This document shows, one piece after another, positions 9,098-17,564 of a stretch of DNA of 64,000 nucleotides (position 1 is its first letter; each line of letters starts with the position of its first letter). A program made the translations under genes and the position numbers. The notes beneath the pieces were generated by a model. That model was not told the DNA's origin. It saw only the letters and a program-made list of their open reading frames with translations, and ran no database searches. Source of the stretch: RGIG1927 sp045546275 (lineage in GTDB: Bacteria; Bacillota; Clostridia; UMGS1883); assembly GCA_045546275.1 (NCBI GenBank), contig JAZQCM010000015.1, positions 1 to 64,000 on the forward strand, written 5' to 3'.

Positions 9098-9769
9098 ATG
9101 CAAATAGCTATTGACGGTCCTGCAGGCGCAGGTAAAAGCACAATTTCAAAATTTGTGGCAACCGAAATGGGGTACTTGTACATTGACACAGGTGCAATGT
9201 ATCGTGCCATCGGCTACAAGGCTATAAAGTCGGGCATAAACCTTGATGAACGTGAAAAAATTGACAAAATGGCAAAGGAAACTAAAATTGAGCTTAAAAT
9301 TTCTGATATCGGTCAGTGCATCTTCCTTGATGGTGAAAATGTAAACGACAAAATCAGAACGGCTGAGGTTTCCATGGCGGCGTCAAAGGTTTCGGCAATA
9401 AAAGGTGTTAGAGAAACTCTTGTAAAGCTTCAAAGGGAAATTGCAGGCAGTAATAATGTTATTATGGACGGAAGAGATATTGGCACTGTTGTGCTTCCTG
9501 ATGCCGAAATTAAAATATTCCTCACCGCCTCTGTTGACGACCGAGCTATGCGTCGTTATCTTGAAATGCGTGACAAGGGCATTGAAGTAAGCTTCCAGGA
9601 AGTAAAGGAAGACATGGAAAAGCGCGACTATAACGACTCTCACCGTGCTGAATCTCCTTTAAAGGCAGCCTGCGATGCAACCATTATCGACACAAGCGGA
9701 CAAACCTTGGGCGAAAGCGTACAGATGATTTGCGACTTTATAAAGAGCAAAACCGAGGGAAAAGCATGA
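9098..9769 (+). CDS. cmk: cytidylate kinase
   Basis: A 223-residue nucleoside monophosphate kinase that phosphorylates CMP and dCMP with ATP in pyrimidine salvage and RNA turnover. The P-loop GPAGAGKST is at residues 7-15; YIDTGAMYRAIGY and the VMDGRDIGTVVLPDAEIKIFL blocks (NMP-binding and CORE) are typical, as is the RRYLEMRDKG lid helix and the KRDYNDSHR segment. Its TGA stop overlaps the ATG of ispH-rpsA (ATGA at 9766-9769), so translation is coupled. The cmk to ispH/S1 order is a known clostridial arrangement. Confidence 0.97.
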   Translation: MQIAIDGPAGAGKSTISKFVATEMGYLYIDTGAMYRAIGYKAIKSGINLDEREKIDKMAKETKIELKISDIGQCIFLDGENVNDKIRTAEVSMAASKVSAIKGVRETLVKLQREIAGSNNVIMDGRDIGTVVLPDAEIKIFLTASVDDRAMRRYLEMRDKGIEVSFQEVKEDMEKRDYNDSHRAESPLKAACDATIIDTSGQTLGESVQMICDFIKSKTEGKA

Positions 9770-11739
9770 GTAGAGTAAAAATTGCTGACAGTGCAGGCTT
9801 TTGCTTTGGTGTGTCAAGAGCATTGGAAATGACAAAAAAGGGCATTGAAGAGGGTAAAAAAATTGCAACCTACGGCCCTATTATCCACAACGGTCAGGTT
9901 GTTGAAAGTCTTCAGAAAAAAGGCGTAAGGATAATTGAAAGCGTTGACGAAGCGGAAAAAGACGAAATTGTAGTTATCCGAAGCCATGGTGTGCCCAAGA
10001 AGGTGGAGGACGAATTTATAAATAAAGGCATTGAATATATTGATGCCACTTGTCCCTTTGTGAAGAAAATCCACAGAATTGTTTCGGAAAACTATTCCGA
10101 GGGAAAAACAATTGTGATTATTGGCGATGCAAAGCACCCCGAAGTAGTTGGAATTAATGGCTGGTGCGACGACAAAGCCGTGATTTTTTCCACCGAAGAG
10201 GACGTTGATACCACACTTTTGGCTGATAAAGAGTGTTGTGTAGTGTCACAAACTACTTTTGAGAGGAATTTGTGGGAAAAAATCGTAAAAATTATAAAAA
10301 ACACTTGCAATAGGGTGGTGTTTTTTGATACAATATGTAATGCGACTAATGATAGACAAAAAAGTACGGCACTTCTTGCAAAGGAAAGTGACGGGTTCAT
10401 AGTTATTGGTGGCAAAAACAGTTCCAACACAAAAAAGCTTTACCAAATTGCAAAAGAGCTTTGTGACAAAACTATATTAATCGAAGGTAAGTGGGAGCTG
10501 CCCGAAGGGTTTTTCACCCCTGGGGAACGAATTGGTATAACCGCCGGTGCCTCAACACCGGATTGGATAATAAAGGAGGTTTTTACAACTATGGTTAATG
10601 CAGAAAATTTAAAAGGAGAGCTTAGCTTTGCGGAGGCATTTGAAGAATCCCTCGTAACTTTAAATACAGGACAGGTAGTTACAGGTACAGTTATGAAGAT
10701 TACGCCCACAGAAGTGTACGTAAACTTAGGCTTCAAAGCAGATGGTATCATTCCTGTGGATGAACTTTCTGACGACCCCGATGTTAAGCCCGAAGAAATT
10801 GTTAAGGTTGGCGAAGAAATCGAAGTATTCGTTGTAAGAGTAAACGATGCTGAAGGTTACGTAAAGCTTTCCAAGAAGAAGATTGATGCTGTTAAGGGCT
10901 GGGCTACAATTGAAAACGCAGCAGAAACACAGGAAGTTCTCACAGGTAAGGTTATCGAGAACGTTAACCGCGGTATCGTTGTAACAGTTAACGGTACAAG
11001 AGTATTCGTTCCTGCTTCTCACGCAACAGAAAGATTTGTTGCAGACCTTTCTGAAATGGTTGGTCAGACAGTTTCTCTCCGCATCCTTAACATTAAGGAA
11101 GACAGACGCGGTAAGAAGGCTATCGGTTCTATCAAGAGCGTTCTTATGGAAGAAAAGGCTAAGAAGAGCGAAGCATTCTGGGCTGATGTTGAAAAGGGCA
11201 AACACTACACAGGTACAGTTAAAACATTGACATCTTTCGGTGCTTTCGTTGATATCGGTGGTGTAGACGGTCTTGTTCACATTTCCGAACTTTCCTGGAC
11301 AAGAATCAAGACTCCCGAAGAAGTTGTTAAGGTTGGCGACGTTCTTGATGTATATATTCTTGAAGCAAACAAGGAAACAGGCAAGATTTCACTTGGCTAC
11401 AAGAAGACAGAGGACAACCCCTGGGTTATCGCACAGAACACAATGGCTGTTGGCGACGTGAAGAGTGTTAAGGTAGTAAGACTTCTTCCCTTCGGTGCTT
11501 TCGTTGAAATCATCCCCGGTGTTGAAGGCTTAATCCATGTTTCTCAGATTGATACAAAGCGTATTGGCAAGCCTGCAGACGTTCTTACAGTTGGTCAGGT
11601 TGTTGACGCTCAGATCGTTGAAGCTGATTGGGAAGCTAAGAAGATTGGTCTTTCCATTAAGGTTCTTCTTGCTCCTGCAGTTGAAGAAGCTCCTGCAGTT
11701 GAAGAAGTAGCTGAAGAAGCTGCAGCTGACGCTGAATAA
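9766..11739 (+). CDS. ispH: IspH-ribosomal protein S1 fusion (HMBPP reductase / S1)
   Basis: A 657-residue fusion. Residues 1 to about 275 are IspH, the 4Fe-4S enzyme that makes IPP and DMAPP in the last step of the MEP isoprenoid pathway; its three cluster cysteines are in AGFCFGVSRA, IDATCPFVKK and DTICNATNDRQ. The rest has four S1 RNA-binding repeats (the third and fourth with FGAFVDIGGVDGLVHISEL and FGAFVEIIPGVEGLIHVSQ) and an Ala/Glu-rich tail, as in the translation-initiation protein S1. I start at the ATG overlapping the cmk stop, with GAGGG 7 nt upstream, rather than an upstream in-frame ATG. An internal ribosome site at the domain junction is listed separately. Confidence 0.96.
   Translation: MSRVKIADSAGFCFGVSRALEMTKKGIEEGKKIATYGPIIHNGQVVESLQKKGVRIIESVDEAEKDEIVVIRSHGVPKKVEDEFINKGIEYIDATCPFVKKIHRIVSENYSEGKTIVIIGDAKHPEVVGINGWCDDKAVIFSTEEDVDTTLLADKECCVVSQTTFERNLWEKIVKIIKNTCNRVVFFDTICNATNDRQKSTALLAKESDGFIVIGGKNSSNTKKLYQIAKELCDKTILIEGKWELPEGFFTPGERIGITAGASTPDWIIKEVFTTMVNAENLKGELSFAEAFEESLVTLNTGQVVTGTVMKITPTEVYVNLGFKADGIIPVDELSDDPDVKPEEIVKVGEEIEVFVVRVNDAEGYVKLSKKKIDAVKGWATIENAAETQEVLTGKVIENVNRGIVVTVNGTRVFVPASHATERFVADLSEMVGQTVSLRILNIKEDRRGKKAIGSIKSVLMEEKAKKSEAFWADVEKGKHYTGTVKTLTSFGAFVDIGGVDGLVHISELSWTRIKTPEEVVKVGDVLDVYILEANKETGKISLGYKKTEDNPWVIAQNTMAVGDVKSVKVVRLLPFGAFVEIIPGVEGLIHVSQIDTKRIGKPADVLTVGQVVDAQIVEADWEAKKIGLSIKVLLAPAVEEAPAVEEVAEEAAADAE
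10572..10593 (+). promoter_or_regulatory. rpsA: internal ribosome-binding site and in-frame ATG at the IspH/S1 junction
   Basis: AAAGGAGGT (10572-10580) stands 10 nt before an in-frame ATG at 10591, exactly where the IspH domain ends (IIKEVFTT) and the S1 part begins (MVNAENLKGEL). Initiation here would give a free 382-residue S1 protein ending at 11739, in addition to the fusion. Confidence 0.65.
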
Positions 11740-11750
11740 TTATAACTATT

Positions 11751-11784
11751 AAAGGGTGTTGCATTGGCAACACCCTTTTGTTTA
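11751..11784 (+). terminator. intrinsic terminator after ispH-rpsA
   Basis: A 12-bp stem AAAGGGTGTTGC (11751-11762) and GCAACACCCTTT with an ATTG loop is followed by TTGTTT. Confidence 0.9.
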
Positions 11785-11796
11785 TGAGGTGGTAAA

Positions 11797-14379
11797 ATGA
11801 AAAAGATAATTGCAATTGTATTAACTGTAGCTGTTGTTTTAAGTTGCTTTGTTTTAGCCTGTGCTGCAGACAAAATGATTTCCACAGCAGATTTTACATA
11901 CCAAACCTTTAACACTGTTACAAACAGGGCAAAAATAAGCTTTGACATTAATGCAAACACCCTCTCCGACGGTATTGTTGGCATTGCTTCAAGCACCATA
12001 GTTCCGAAAAATTATTCCGACTATGCAATTTGCTTCAGAATTCGTGTGGGTGGTTTTTTCGATGCAAATAACGGCAGCAGCTTTGACAAGGTGAGTACAG
12101 TAAACTACACAACTAACACCACCTATCATGTGGAAATTGATGCTGACATAATAAACCAGGTTTATAATGCCTGTGTTATCATTGACGGAGAAAAGCATGT
12201 TATAGCCGACAATTACGCATTCCGTGCATCGGCATCGGATTTGGGAAAAATAACTGCACGTGGTGGCAGCGGAATTCAGGCAGGTCTTTACTATATTGAA
12301 AACATTACCTTTTTACAGGGCGAAGGCGAATTTCAAACCTTTTCATTGCCCAATTTCTTTGCGGAGAATATGGTTTTGCAAAGAAATAAAAAGCATAAGA
12401 TTTTCGGCCACGGTGAGGGCGAAATAACGGTTTCTTTGTCAAACGGTACAGTTTCATCAAAAAAGACCGTAACCGCTTTAAACGGGGTTTTTGAGGTTTA
12501 TCTTGACCCTCTGCCCGCATCTCTTGCACCTTACACTTTAACCGTTTCCTCAACTGATAAAACACAAACCATTGAAAACGTTTTTGTGGGGGATGTGTAT
12601 CTTCTTGCAGGGCAGAGCAACATGGCGCAAACCTATGAGCATTTAACAGGGGAACAGTTGGGTGATGGCGTTACAACAAGTAACATGCCTCAGCCGATTA
12701 GCGATGAAAGAATTAAGTTTTTCAAGCTCAGCCGAACCCCTTCCTCTGAAATAGCTTTCAATGTACCCTTTGAAACAGATAAATGGCAGCCTTTAACCGC
12801 CGATACAAATAAAAAGGCTTCCTATATTGGTATGTTCTTTGCCGAGAAAAGGCTTCAGGAGGAGCCAAACGTGCCGATAGGTTTAATGTGTGTTGCATGG
12901 CGAGGCACAACAATAAATCGTTGGATGCGCAAAAGTGATGATAATAAAACAATAAACTACACTCCCACAAACGGCGACATTTACAATAACCACGTTGCGC
13001 CTTTAGCAGGCTATCCCATAAGTGCAGTTTTGTGGTATCAGGGCGAAAGCGATGCGAGTAATCCCGTTATGTACGAGGAGGCGTTTAAAACCCTCATAAA
13101 TGACTGGCGAGCGCAATGGAGCGATAGTGATTTACCCTTTTTGTTTGTTCAGCTTGCACGCTACGGAAAAGACACTTATCAGTATTTAAGAAATGCACAG
13201 CTGCAGGCACTTTCGCTTTCCAACACGGGTATGGCGGTTATTCTTGATACAGATAAAAATACCTACAACAACATTCACCCCTTAGGAAAGGAATCAGTTG
13301 CCGAAAGATTGCATCTTCTGGCAAAAAAGTATGTTTATAAGGAAAACCTTGTTGCATCAGGTCCCATTTTTGAAAGTGCAAAGGTTGATGGAAATAAAGT
13401 TATTGTATCCTTTAAGGATGATACAATAGGCGACGGACTTTGTATTAAAAACACCTATAATAACACAAATAAAGAGCTTTGTGAGTTTGAAATAGCAACA
13501 AAGAACGGAAGCTTTGTTAAGGCAAATGCGGTTATTAATGCCGACAACACAATAACCGTTTCGGAAAATTCGGTACAGGAGCCTTATTATGTACGCTACG
13601 CATACTCTGCCGTGCCGGAAAACCCAAACCTTTACAACAAAAACGGATTGCCCGCATCACCTTTCACAACAGATGTGCGCCGCTTTAGTACAAGTAGCTT
13701 CGCCTCCATTGGCTACGAAGCTGAAAACAGTGATATTCAGATTGCGGAATTTACAGTTTGCCCCTTAAAGGCACCCATAAACGGTGTAATAGGTATTACC
13801 GATAACACAAATTCCATAACTGCATGGAACAGCTGTGGCATAACTATGGCGATGAATACAGACGGTGTTTTTCAGCTTATGGATGGCAACAACTGGATTT
13901 TAACAGATTGGAAATATGAAGCTAACACTCTTTATAACATAAAGGTTACAGCAAACTTTCTAACAAAAACATACACTGCCGAAATTAACGGCAAGGTTGT
14001 TTGTAAAAACGCCTCATTCCGCGAAGGCTCGCTTGAAATGAAAAACTTAGGACGAGTAATGTTCCGTGGTGGATACGGCGAAAATGCCAATGAATTTTAC
14101 GGTGTTAACTACAGATTGCACACTCCTAAGCTAATGATTTCATCGGCAGAAAAAGGCGAAAATGAAGTAAAGGTAGTTGTTGAATCTTTTGCAGAAACAA
14201 CAGGCGAGGTTTACGGCATAAGCTACAAAGGCGATGCAATGATTGGCATTGAAAAAGGTGTAGAGGTAAAGGAAGGCGAATACTCCATACCTGTGAATAA
14301 GGCTGCGGAAAAAACAAAGGTTGTGGTAATTAACAAAGGTACAATTGAACCTTTATGTGAGTATAAAACTATTGAATAA
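11797..14379 (+). CDS. secreted SGNH carbohydrate acetylesterase (sialate O-acetylesterase type)
   Basis: An 860-residue exported protein. Residues 1-24 are a signal peptide. The middle is an SGNH hydrolase of the sialate O-acetylesterase/acetylxylan esterase type: block I LLAGQSNMAQ with nucleophile Ser274, the VLWYQGESDASN block, and the catalytic-His block NNIHPLGKES with His494. It should remove acetyl groups from host or dietary glycans outside the cell. Similar beta-rich modules sit before and after the catalytic part (about residues 26-175 and 640-770; TYHVEIDADII versus LYNIKVTANFL, both followed by a short reverse-strand and RGG). Start has GAGGTGG 7 nt upstream. No cell-wall anchor is visible at the C terminus. 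Confidence 0.9.
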   Translation: MKKIIAIVLTVAVVLSCFVLACAADKMISTADFTYQTFNTVTNRAKISFDINANTLSDGIVGIASSTIVPKNYSDYAICFRIRVGGFFDANNGSSFDKVSTVNYTTNTTYHVEIDADIINQVYNACVIIDGEKHVIADNYAFRASASDLGKITARGGSGIQAGLYYIENITFLQGEGEFQTFSLPNFFAENMVLQRNKKHKIFGHGEGEITVSLSNGTVSSKKTVTALNGVFEVYLDPLPASLAPYTLTVSSTDKTQTIENVFVGDVYLLAGQSNMAQTYEHLTGEQLGDGVTTSNMPQPISDERIKFFKLSRTPSSEIAFNVPFETDKWQPLTADTNKKASYIGMFFAEKRLQEEPNVPIGLMCVAWRGTTINRWMRKSDDNKTINYTPTNGDIYNNHVAPLAGYPISAVLWYQGESDASNPVMYEEAFKTLINDWRAQWSDSDLPFLFVQLARYGKDTYQYLRNAQLQALSLSNTGMAVILDTDKNTYNNIHPLGKESVAERLHLLAKKYVYKENLVASGPIFESAKVDGNKVIVSFKDDTIGDGLCIKNTYNNTNKELCEFEIATKNGSFVKANAVINADNTITVSENSVQEPYYVRYAYSAVPENPNLYNKNGLPASPFTTDVRRFSTSSFASIGYEAENSDIQIAEFTVCPLKAPINGVIGITDNTNSITAWNSCGITMAMNTDGVFQLMDGNNWILTDWKYEANTLYNIKVTANFLTKTYTAEINGKVVCKNASFREGSLEMKNLGRVMFRGGYGENANEFYGVNYRLHTPKLMISSAEKGENEVKVVVESFAETTGEVYGISYKGDAMIGIEKGVEVKEGEYSIPVNKAAEKTKVVVINKGTIEPLCEYKTIE

Positions 14380-14380
14380 T

Positions 14381-14417
14381 AAAAAAATGGATTTGGCTTT
14401 TGCCAAATCCATTTTTT
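14381..14417. terminator. bidirectional terminator between convergent genes
   Basis: AAAAAAATGGATTTGGC (14381-14397) pairs with GCCAAATCCATTTTTT (14402-14417) around a TTTT loop. A and T runs on both sides make it work for the acetylesterase and for the metallopeptidase. Confidence 0.9.
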
Positions 14418-14421
14418 GTTT

Positions 14422-16161
14422 TTAATATAATGCCTTTACGCCAATTTTTACCAAAGCACGCTTGAAAGATGCAAATGTGTCAGGATAAAGCTGAGCTATA
14501 CCGATTTGGTAATCGCGGTTAGAATAGCAAAGCCAGTAAAGGCGGGCAAACTCGGCAAAGTTTTCATAGTAGTTTGAATTGCCGTAGCCTGAAACTGTTA
14601 CAATATCGTTGGCAATATGTGTTTGCCAAGCGGTACCTTGTGACCAATGCTGAGAGGACAATCCCGGATAACCGTTTGCGTGATAGTCAAGACTGTGACC
14701 TAACTCGTGAACAAAGCTTTCCACCATGGCTTCAACGGTGGCAGTTCCCTTAAGTCGTACAAAAAGCTCATCTCCGTCATAGTCGGGGTTATAGCCTAAA
14801 TTATAGGTGCTGTCTGTTGAAGAGTAGTAAACGTACATGTTTTTCACGTTCTTACGGTATTCATAAGGAATTTTTCCAAATGCAGTTATAGCGTTTTGTA
14901 CATTTGCAAAGCTTGGGTCAACGCAGTAAAGCTTAACTGTTTGAGTGGAATTCGAAGTTTTGTAAGTAACGTCAATGCGGTAACAATTTATAGCTGCGCC
15001 TGTGTAGGGGTGTTCGGCGCTTGCAGAGTAAATAACACCGTTTTCCTCTACCAAATCCCACATAACATGCTTTGTTTTAACAGGAGAAGATTGGGTTATA
15101 GTTGCGTCGCCACCGGGGAAGGTGGGAGTTTGAAAGTCGGGGGAAACAATGCCGGTTCCCATAACGGGCTTGGAGAGTGCATCTAAAATCATTGCTTTTT
15201 CTTGTTCCGGGGTATATGTATTATTATAGTACAAGTTGCCAAATACCTTTTCACAATCATCAAGGAATGATTTGTTGTTTGCGGCAAAGGGAAGAGCATC
15301 AGCGCCAACAGATGTGCATATTTCAATAATTCTCTGCTGTTCGTCCTCGCTAAAGAGCTTGAACGCATCGGTTGATGTCATGAGGGAGAAGGGGGTTTCG
15401 CCTGCAAATTCAACAGCCCACTCATATTTTTCGTCCTGAACACAAACCGCCCCATCTTTTATTGCAAGATAACCGCCGTTTGCATTTTTAAGTGCGTAGC
15501 CGTTATTATATGTTTCCATAATCCAACGCTGTTTTGCGCCACCTGCAGAATAGAAATAAGCTCTTACACCGTCGTTTTCGGTATATTCAAGGCGGTACCT
15601 GGGGGTTGTATAGTCTTCAAATGCAACATAGCCTTCGGTCATGTCCTTAAGACGGAAGAGTGTACCTTCTTCTGAAACCGAAACAACCTTTTTTGTAACG
15701 GACAGGCTTCCGTCGGGGGAAGAGATTGTGTAATACCTTTCACTCATGCCTTCGTAGACCGTGTCAACATCTGTGACAGGCTTTTTGCAGTAGACAATAG
15801 TGGTGCCGTTTACCTTAACAGGTTCAAGACTGCTTGGGTTGAGGGCAATTAATTTTACATAATCACTGCCCTCTACCGAGGAGGGAATTTCAAGACTTAA
15901 AGAAGTGCTTACGGTATCTTCGGTGGGCAGAAACTCGGTGCTTATACAATCAAGAAGGATGTGGTTCTTGGAGTAATAGCCAAGAACATATTTAATGCTT
16001 TCACTGCCTGCAAAATATATGTTAGCGGTAAAAGTTCCGCCTGCAAGAGAATCGCTGCTCATTAGTATATACGGTGGGGCAGCTGCCGCTTGTGAGGGTA
16101 TGGAAAAAAGTGAAAATGTAAATATAATAGTAATTAAAAATGTAAATAATCTGTGTTTCAT
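14422..16161 (-). CDS. secreted zinc metallopeptidase-like protein
   Basis: A 579-residue exported protein. Residues 1-26 form a signal peptide. About residues 30-290 are beta-rich; part (AYFYSAGGAKQRWIMETYN, LKNANGGYLAIKDG) looks like a beta-trefoil or RICIN-like repeat. The C-terminal third is a zincin: HELGH at residues 485-489 within VESFVHELGHSLDYH, with YYENFAEFARLYW about 48 residues later supplying a plausible third ligand Glu, so a gluzincin arrangement. Overall the C-terminal domain recalls the anthrax-lethal-factor-like (ATLF) peptidases; that match is from pattern memory. Start has a GGAGAAAG site. The target is unknown; it may act on host or cell-wall proteins. Confidence 0.82.
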   Translation of the reverse strand: MKHRLFTFLITIIFTFSLFSIPSQAAAAPPYILMSSDSLAGGTFTANIYFAGSESIKYVLGYYSKNHILLDCISTEFLPTEDTVSTSLSLEIPSSVEGSDYVKLIALNPSSLEPVKVNGTTIVYCKKPVTDVDTVYEGMSERYYTISSPDGSLSVTKKVVSVSEEGTLFRLKDMTEGYVAFEDYTTPRYRLEYTENDGVRAYFYSAGGAKQRWIMETYNNGYALKNANGGYLAIKDGAVCVQDEKYEWAVEFAGETPFSLMTSTDAFKLFSEDEQQRIIEICTSVGADALPFAANNKSFLDDCEKVFGNLYYNNTYTPEQEKAMILDALSKPVMGTGIVSPDFQTPTFPGGDATITQSSPVKTKHVMWDLVEENGVIYSASAEHPYTGAAINCYRIDVTYKTSNSTQTVKLYCVDPSFANVQNAITAFGKIPYEYRKNVKNMYVYYSSTDSTYNLGYNPDYDGDELFVRLKGTATVEAMVESFVHELGHSLDYHANGYPGLSSQHWSQGTAWQTHIANDIVTVSGYGNSNYYENFAEFARLYWLCYSNRDYQIGIAQLYPDTFASFKRALVKIGVKALY

Positions 16162-16172
16162 TTTCTTTCTCC

Positions 16173-16202
16173 TTTACAAAACTTGTGAAAGTATTATATA
16201 AT
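16173..16202 (+). promoter_or_regulatory. promoter for the YdcF-like gene
   Basis: TTTACA (16173-16178), 18-nt spacer, TATAAT (16197-16202). It shares its -10 region with the minus-strand promoter at 16193-16221. Confidence 0.65.
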
Positions 16203-16221
16203 AATTTGTGTGAAAATTCAA
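16193..16221 (-). promoter_or_regulatory. promoter for the metallopeptidase gene
   Basis: On the minus strand TTGAAT (16216-16221), 17-nt spacer, TATAAT (16193-16198). The two opposite -10 boxes form one ATTATATAAT palindrome at 16193-16202. Confidence 0.65.
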
Positions 16222-16241
16222 TGAAGAAAGGGTTAATTTTT

Positions 16242-16982
16242 ATGCGAGTTTTGCTGTTTTTTGCAGGATTGGTATTTTTTATAAACGGGTCAGTAATGTT
16301 TTTGGTGTCCAATCTGAACTTAGGCGTTATTTTAACTGTTTTGGTTGGTGTGTTCTTCCTTTTGTGGAGCATTTTTTACAAAAAAATAGCGGAAACAACC
16401 CAAGAAGGATGGCTTAAATGGGTTAAAAGAGGAGTTATTTCACTTATTTGCATTGAACTTGTGTTGGTTGGGTTTATTGCCTTTTACGGACAAACTGAAA
16501 ACGTTAATTACAACGAGGATGCAGTTATTGTTCTTGGTGCAGGTATTCGTGGTGACCGTGTGACCGTGCCTTTGGCGTACAGGTTGAATACTGCAATTGA
16601 ATACCACAAGAAAAACCCCGACGCCGTGATAGTTGTAACGGGTGGACAAGGATTGCAGGAAACCGTAACCGAAGCTTGTGCCATGGAAAAATACCTTTTA
16701 AGAAAGGGCGTTAACCCCGATAAAATTATTAAAGAAGAAAAAGCAACCAGCACCAGTGAAAACATGCGTTTTTCAAAGGTTATTTTGGATGAATACTTTG
16801 AAAATGAATATTCGGTGGTTGTTGTAACAAACAATTTCCACACGTACCGTGGCGTTGAAATTGCAAAAATGGAGGGCTTTGAAAATGTGTACCGAAAGCC
16901 TGCAGGGCTTAGGTGGTACAATGTTTTACCTTGCTATTTGCGTGAAAGTCTTGCAGTTTTAAAAATGTGGGTTTTTGATTAA
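16242..16982 (+). CDS. YdcF/SanA-like DUF218 membrane protein
   Basis: A 246-residue protein with about three hydrophobic segments in its first 90 residues, followed by a cytoplasmic or extracellular DUF218 domain. Family marks are AVIVLGAGIRGDRVT, AIVVTGGQG-like AVIVVTGGQGLQETVTEA, KGVNPDKIIKEEKATSTSE and the VVVVTNNFHTYR stretch. DUF218 proteins such as SanA and YdcF affect envelope permeability and may bind SAM, but no reaction is settled. I chose the ATG at 16242, which has AGAAAGGG 9 nt upstream; an in-frame ATG at 16221 would overlap the opposite promoter and lacks a ribosome site. Confidence 0.85.
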   Translation: MRVLLFFAGLVFFINGSVMFLVSNLNLGVILTVLVGVFFLLWSIFYKKIAETTQEGWLKWVKRGVISLICIELVLVGFIAFYGQTENVNYNEDAVIVLGAGIRGDRVTVPLAYRLNTAIEYHKKNPDAVIVVTGGQGLQETVTEACAMEKYLLRKGVNPDKIIKEEKATSTSENMRFSKVILDEYFENEYSVVVVTNNFHTYRGVEIAKMEGFENVYRKPAGLRWYNVLPCYLRESLAVLKMWVFD

Positions 16983-16985
16983 TTA

Positions 16986-17014
16986 TTGACAAAATGCATG
17001 CTATAAGTTAAAAT
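16986..17014 (+). promoter_or_regulatory. promoter for mscL
   Basis: TTGACA (16986-16991), 17-nt spacer, TAAAAT (17009-17014), 34 nt before the mscL ATG. Confidence 0.8.
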
Positions 17015-17048
17015 TTAGTTATGAATTTACAAAAAAGGAGATAGGAAA

Positions 17049-17477
17049 ATGGGATTTTTACAAGATTTTAAAGCATTTGCACTGAAGGGTAACGTTATTG
17101 ACATGGCTGTCGGTGTTGTTGTTGGCGGCGCTTTTGGTAAAATTGTTACTTCAATTGTAAACGACATTATTATGCCTGTGTTCGGTTTTCTTGCAGCAGG
17201 CGTTAAGTTTACCGACTTAAAGCTTGTTCTTTCCGAGGCTGTTATGGATGGTGAAACTGTAGTTACACCCGAGGTCGCTGTTACATACGGTAATCTTATT
17301 CAGCAGGTTGTTGACTTTTTGCTTATTGCTCTTTCAATTTTTGTTGTTATCCGCATGGTAACAAAGGCTGGGGAAAAGCTTCGTAAAAAGGAAGAGGAGA
17401 CACCTGTCGTAGAAGAACCCAAGGGCCCTACACAGGAAGAATTACTTACCCAAATCAGAGATTTACTTAAGAAATAA
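17049..17477 (+). CDS. mscL: large-conductance mechanosensitive channel
   Basis: A 142-residue MscL subunit. The pentameric channel opens under membrane tension to release solutes on osmotic downshock. The N-terminal amphipathic helix and TM1 are clear in FLQDFKAFALKGNVIDMAVG and VVVGGAFGKIVTSIVNDI, the pore-lining stretch; TM2 is near residues 80-105 (VDFLLIALSIFVVIRM). The periplasmic-type loop (KLVLSEAVMDGETV) and the charged C-terminal helix bundle ending in EELLTQIRDLLKK match the family. It has its own promoter and terminator, so it is monocistronic. Confidence 0.97.
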   Translation: MGFLQDFKAFALKGNVIDMAVGVVVGGAFGKIVTSIVNDIIMPVFGFLAAGVKFTDLKLVLSEAVMDGETVVTPEVAVTYGNLIQQVVDFLLIALSIFVVIRMVTKAGEKLRKKEEETPVVEEPKGPTQEELLTQIRDLLKK

Positions 17478-17482
17478 TGACG

Positions 17483-17509
17483 AAAAGTGGCTGAAAAGCC
17501 ACTTTTTTG
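17483..17509 (+). terminator. intrinsic terminator after mscL
   Basis: AAAAGTGGCT (17483-17492), GAAA tetraloop, AGCCACTTTT (17497-17506), then T-rich sequence. Confidence 0.9.
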
Positions 17510-17538
17510 TTGCATAATAATTCCTGTTGTGGTAGAAT
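17510..17538 (+). promoter_or_regulatory. promoter for the LTA-synthase-like gene
   Basis: TTGCAT (17510-17515), 17-nt spacer, TAGAAT (17533-17538), 27 nt before the chosen ATG. Confidence 0.65.
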
Positions 17539-17564
17539 ATGCACAATTTGAAGGAGGTGCACAA

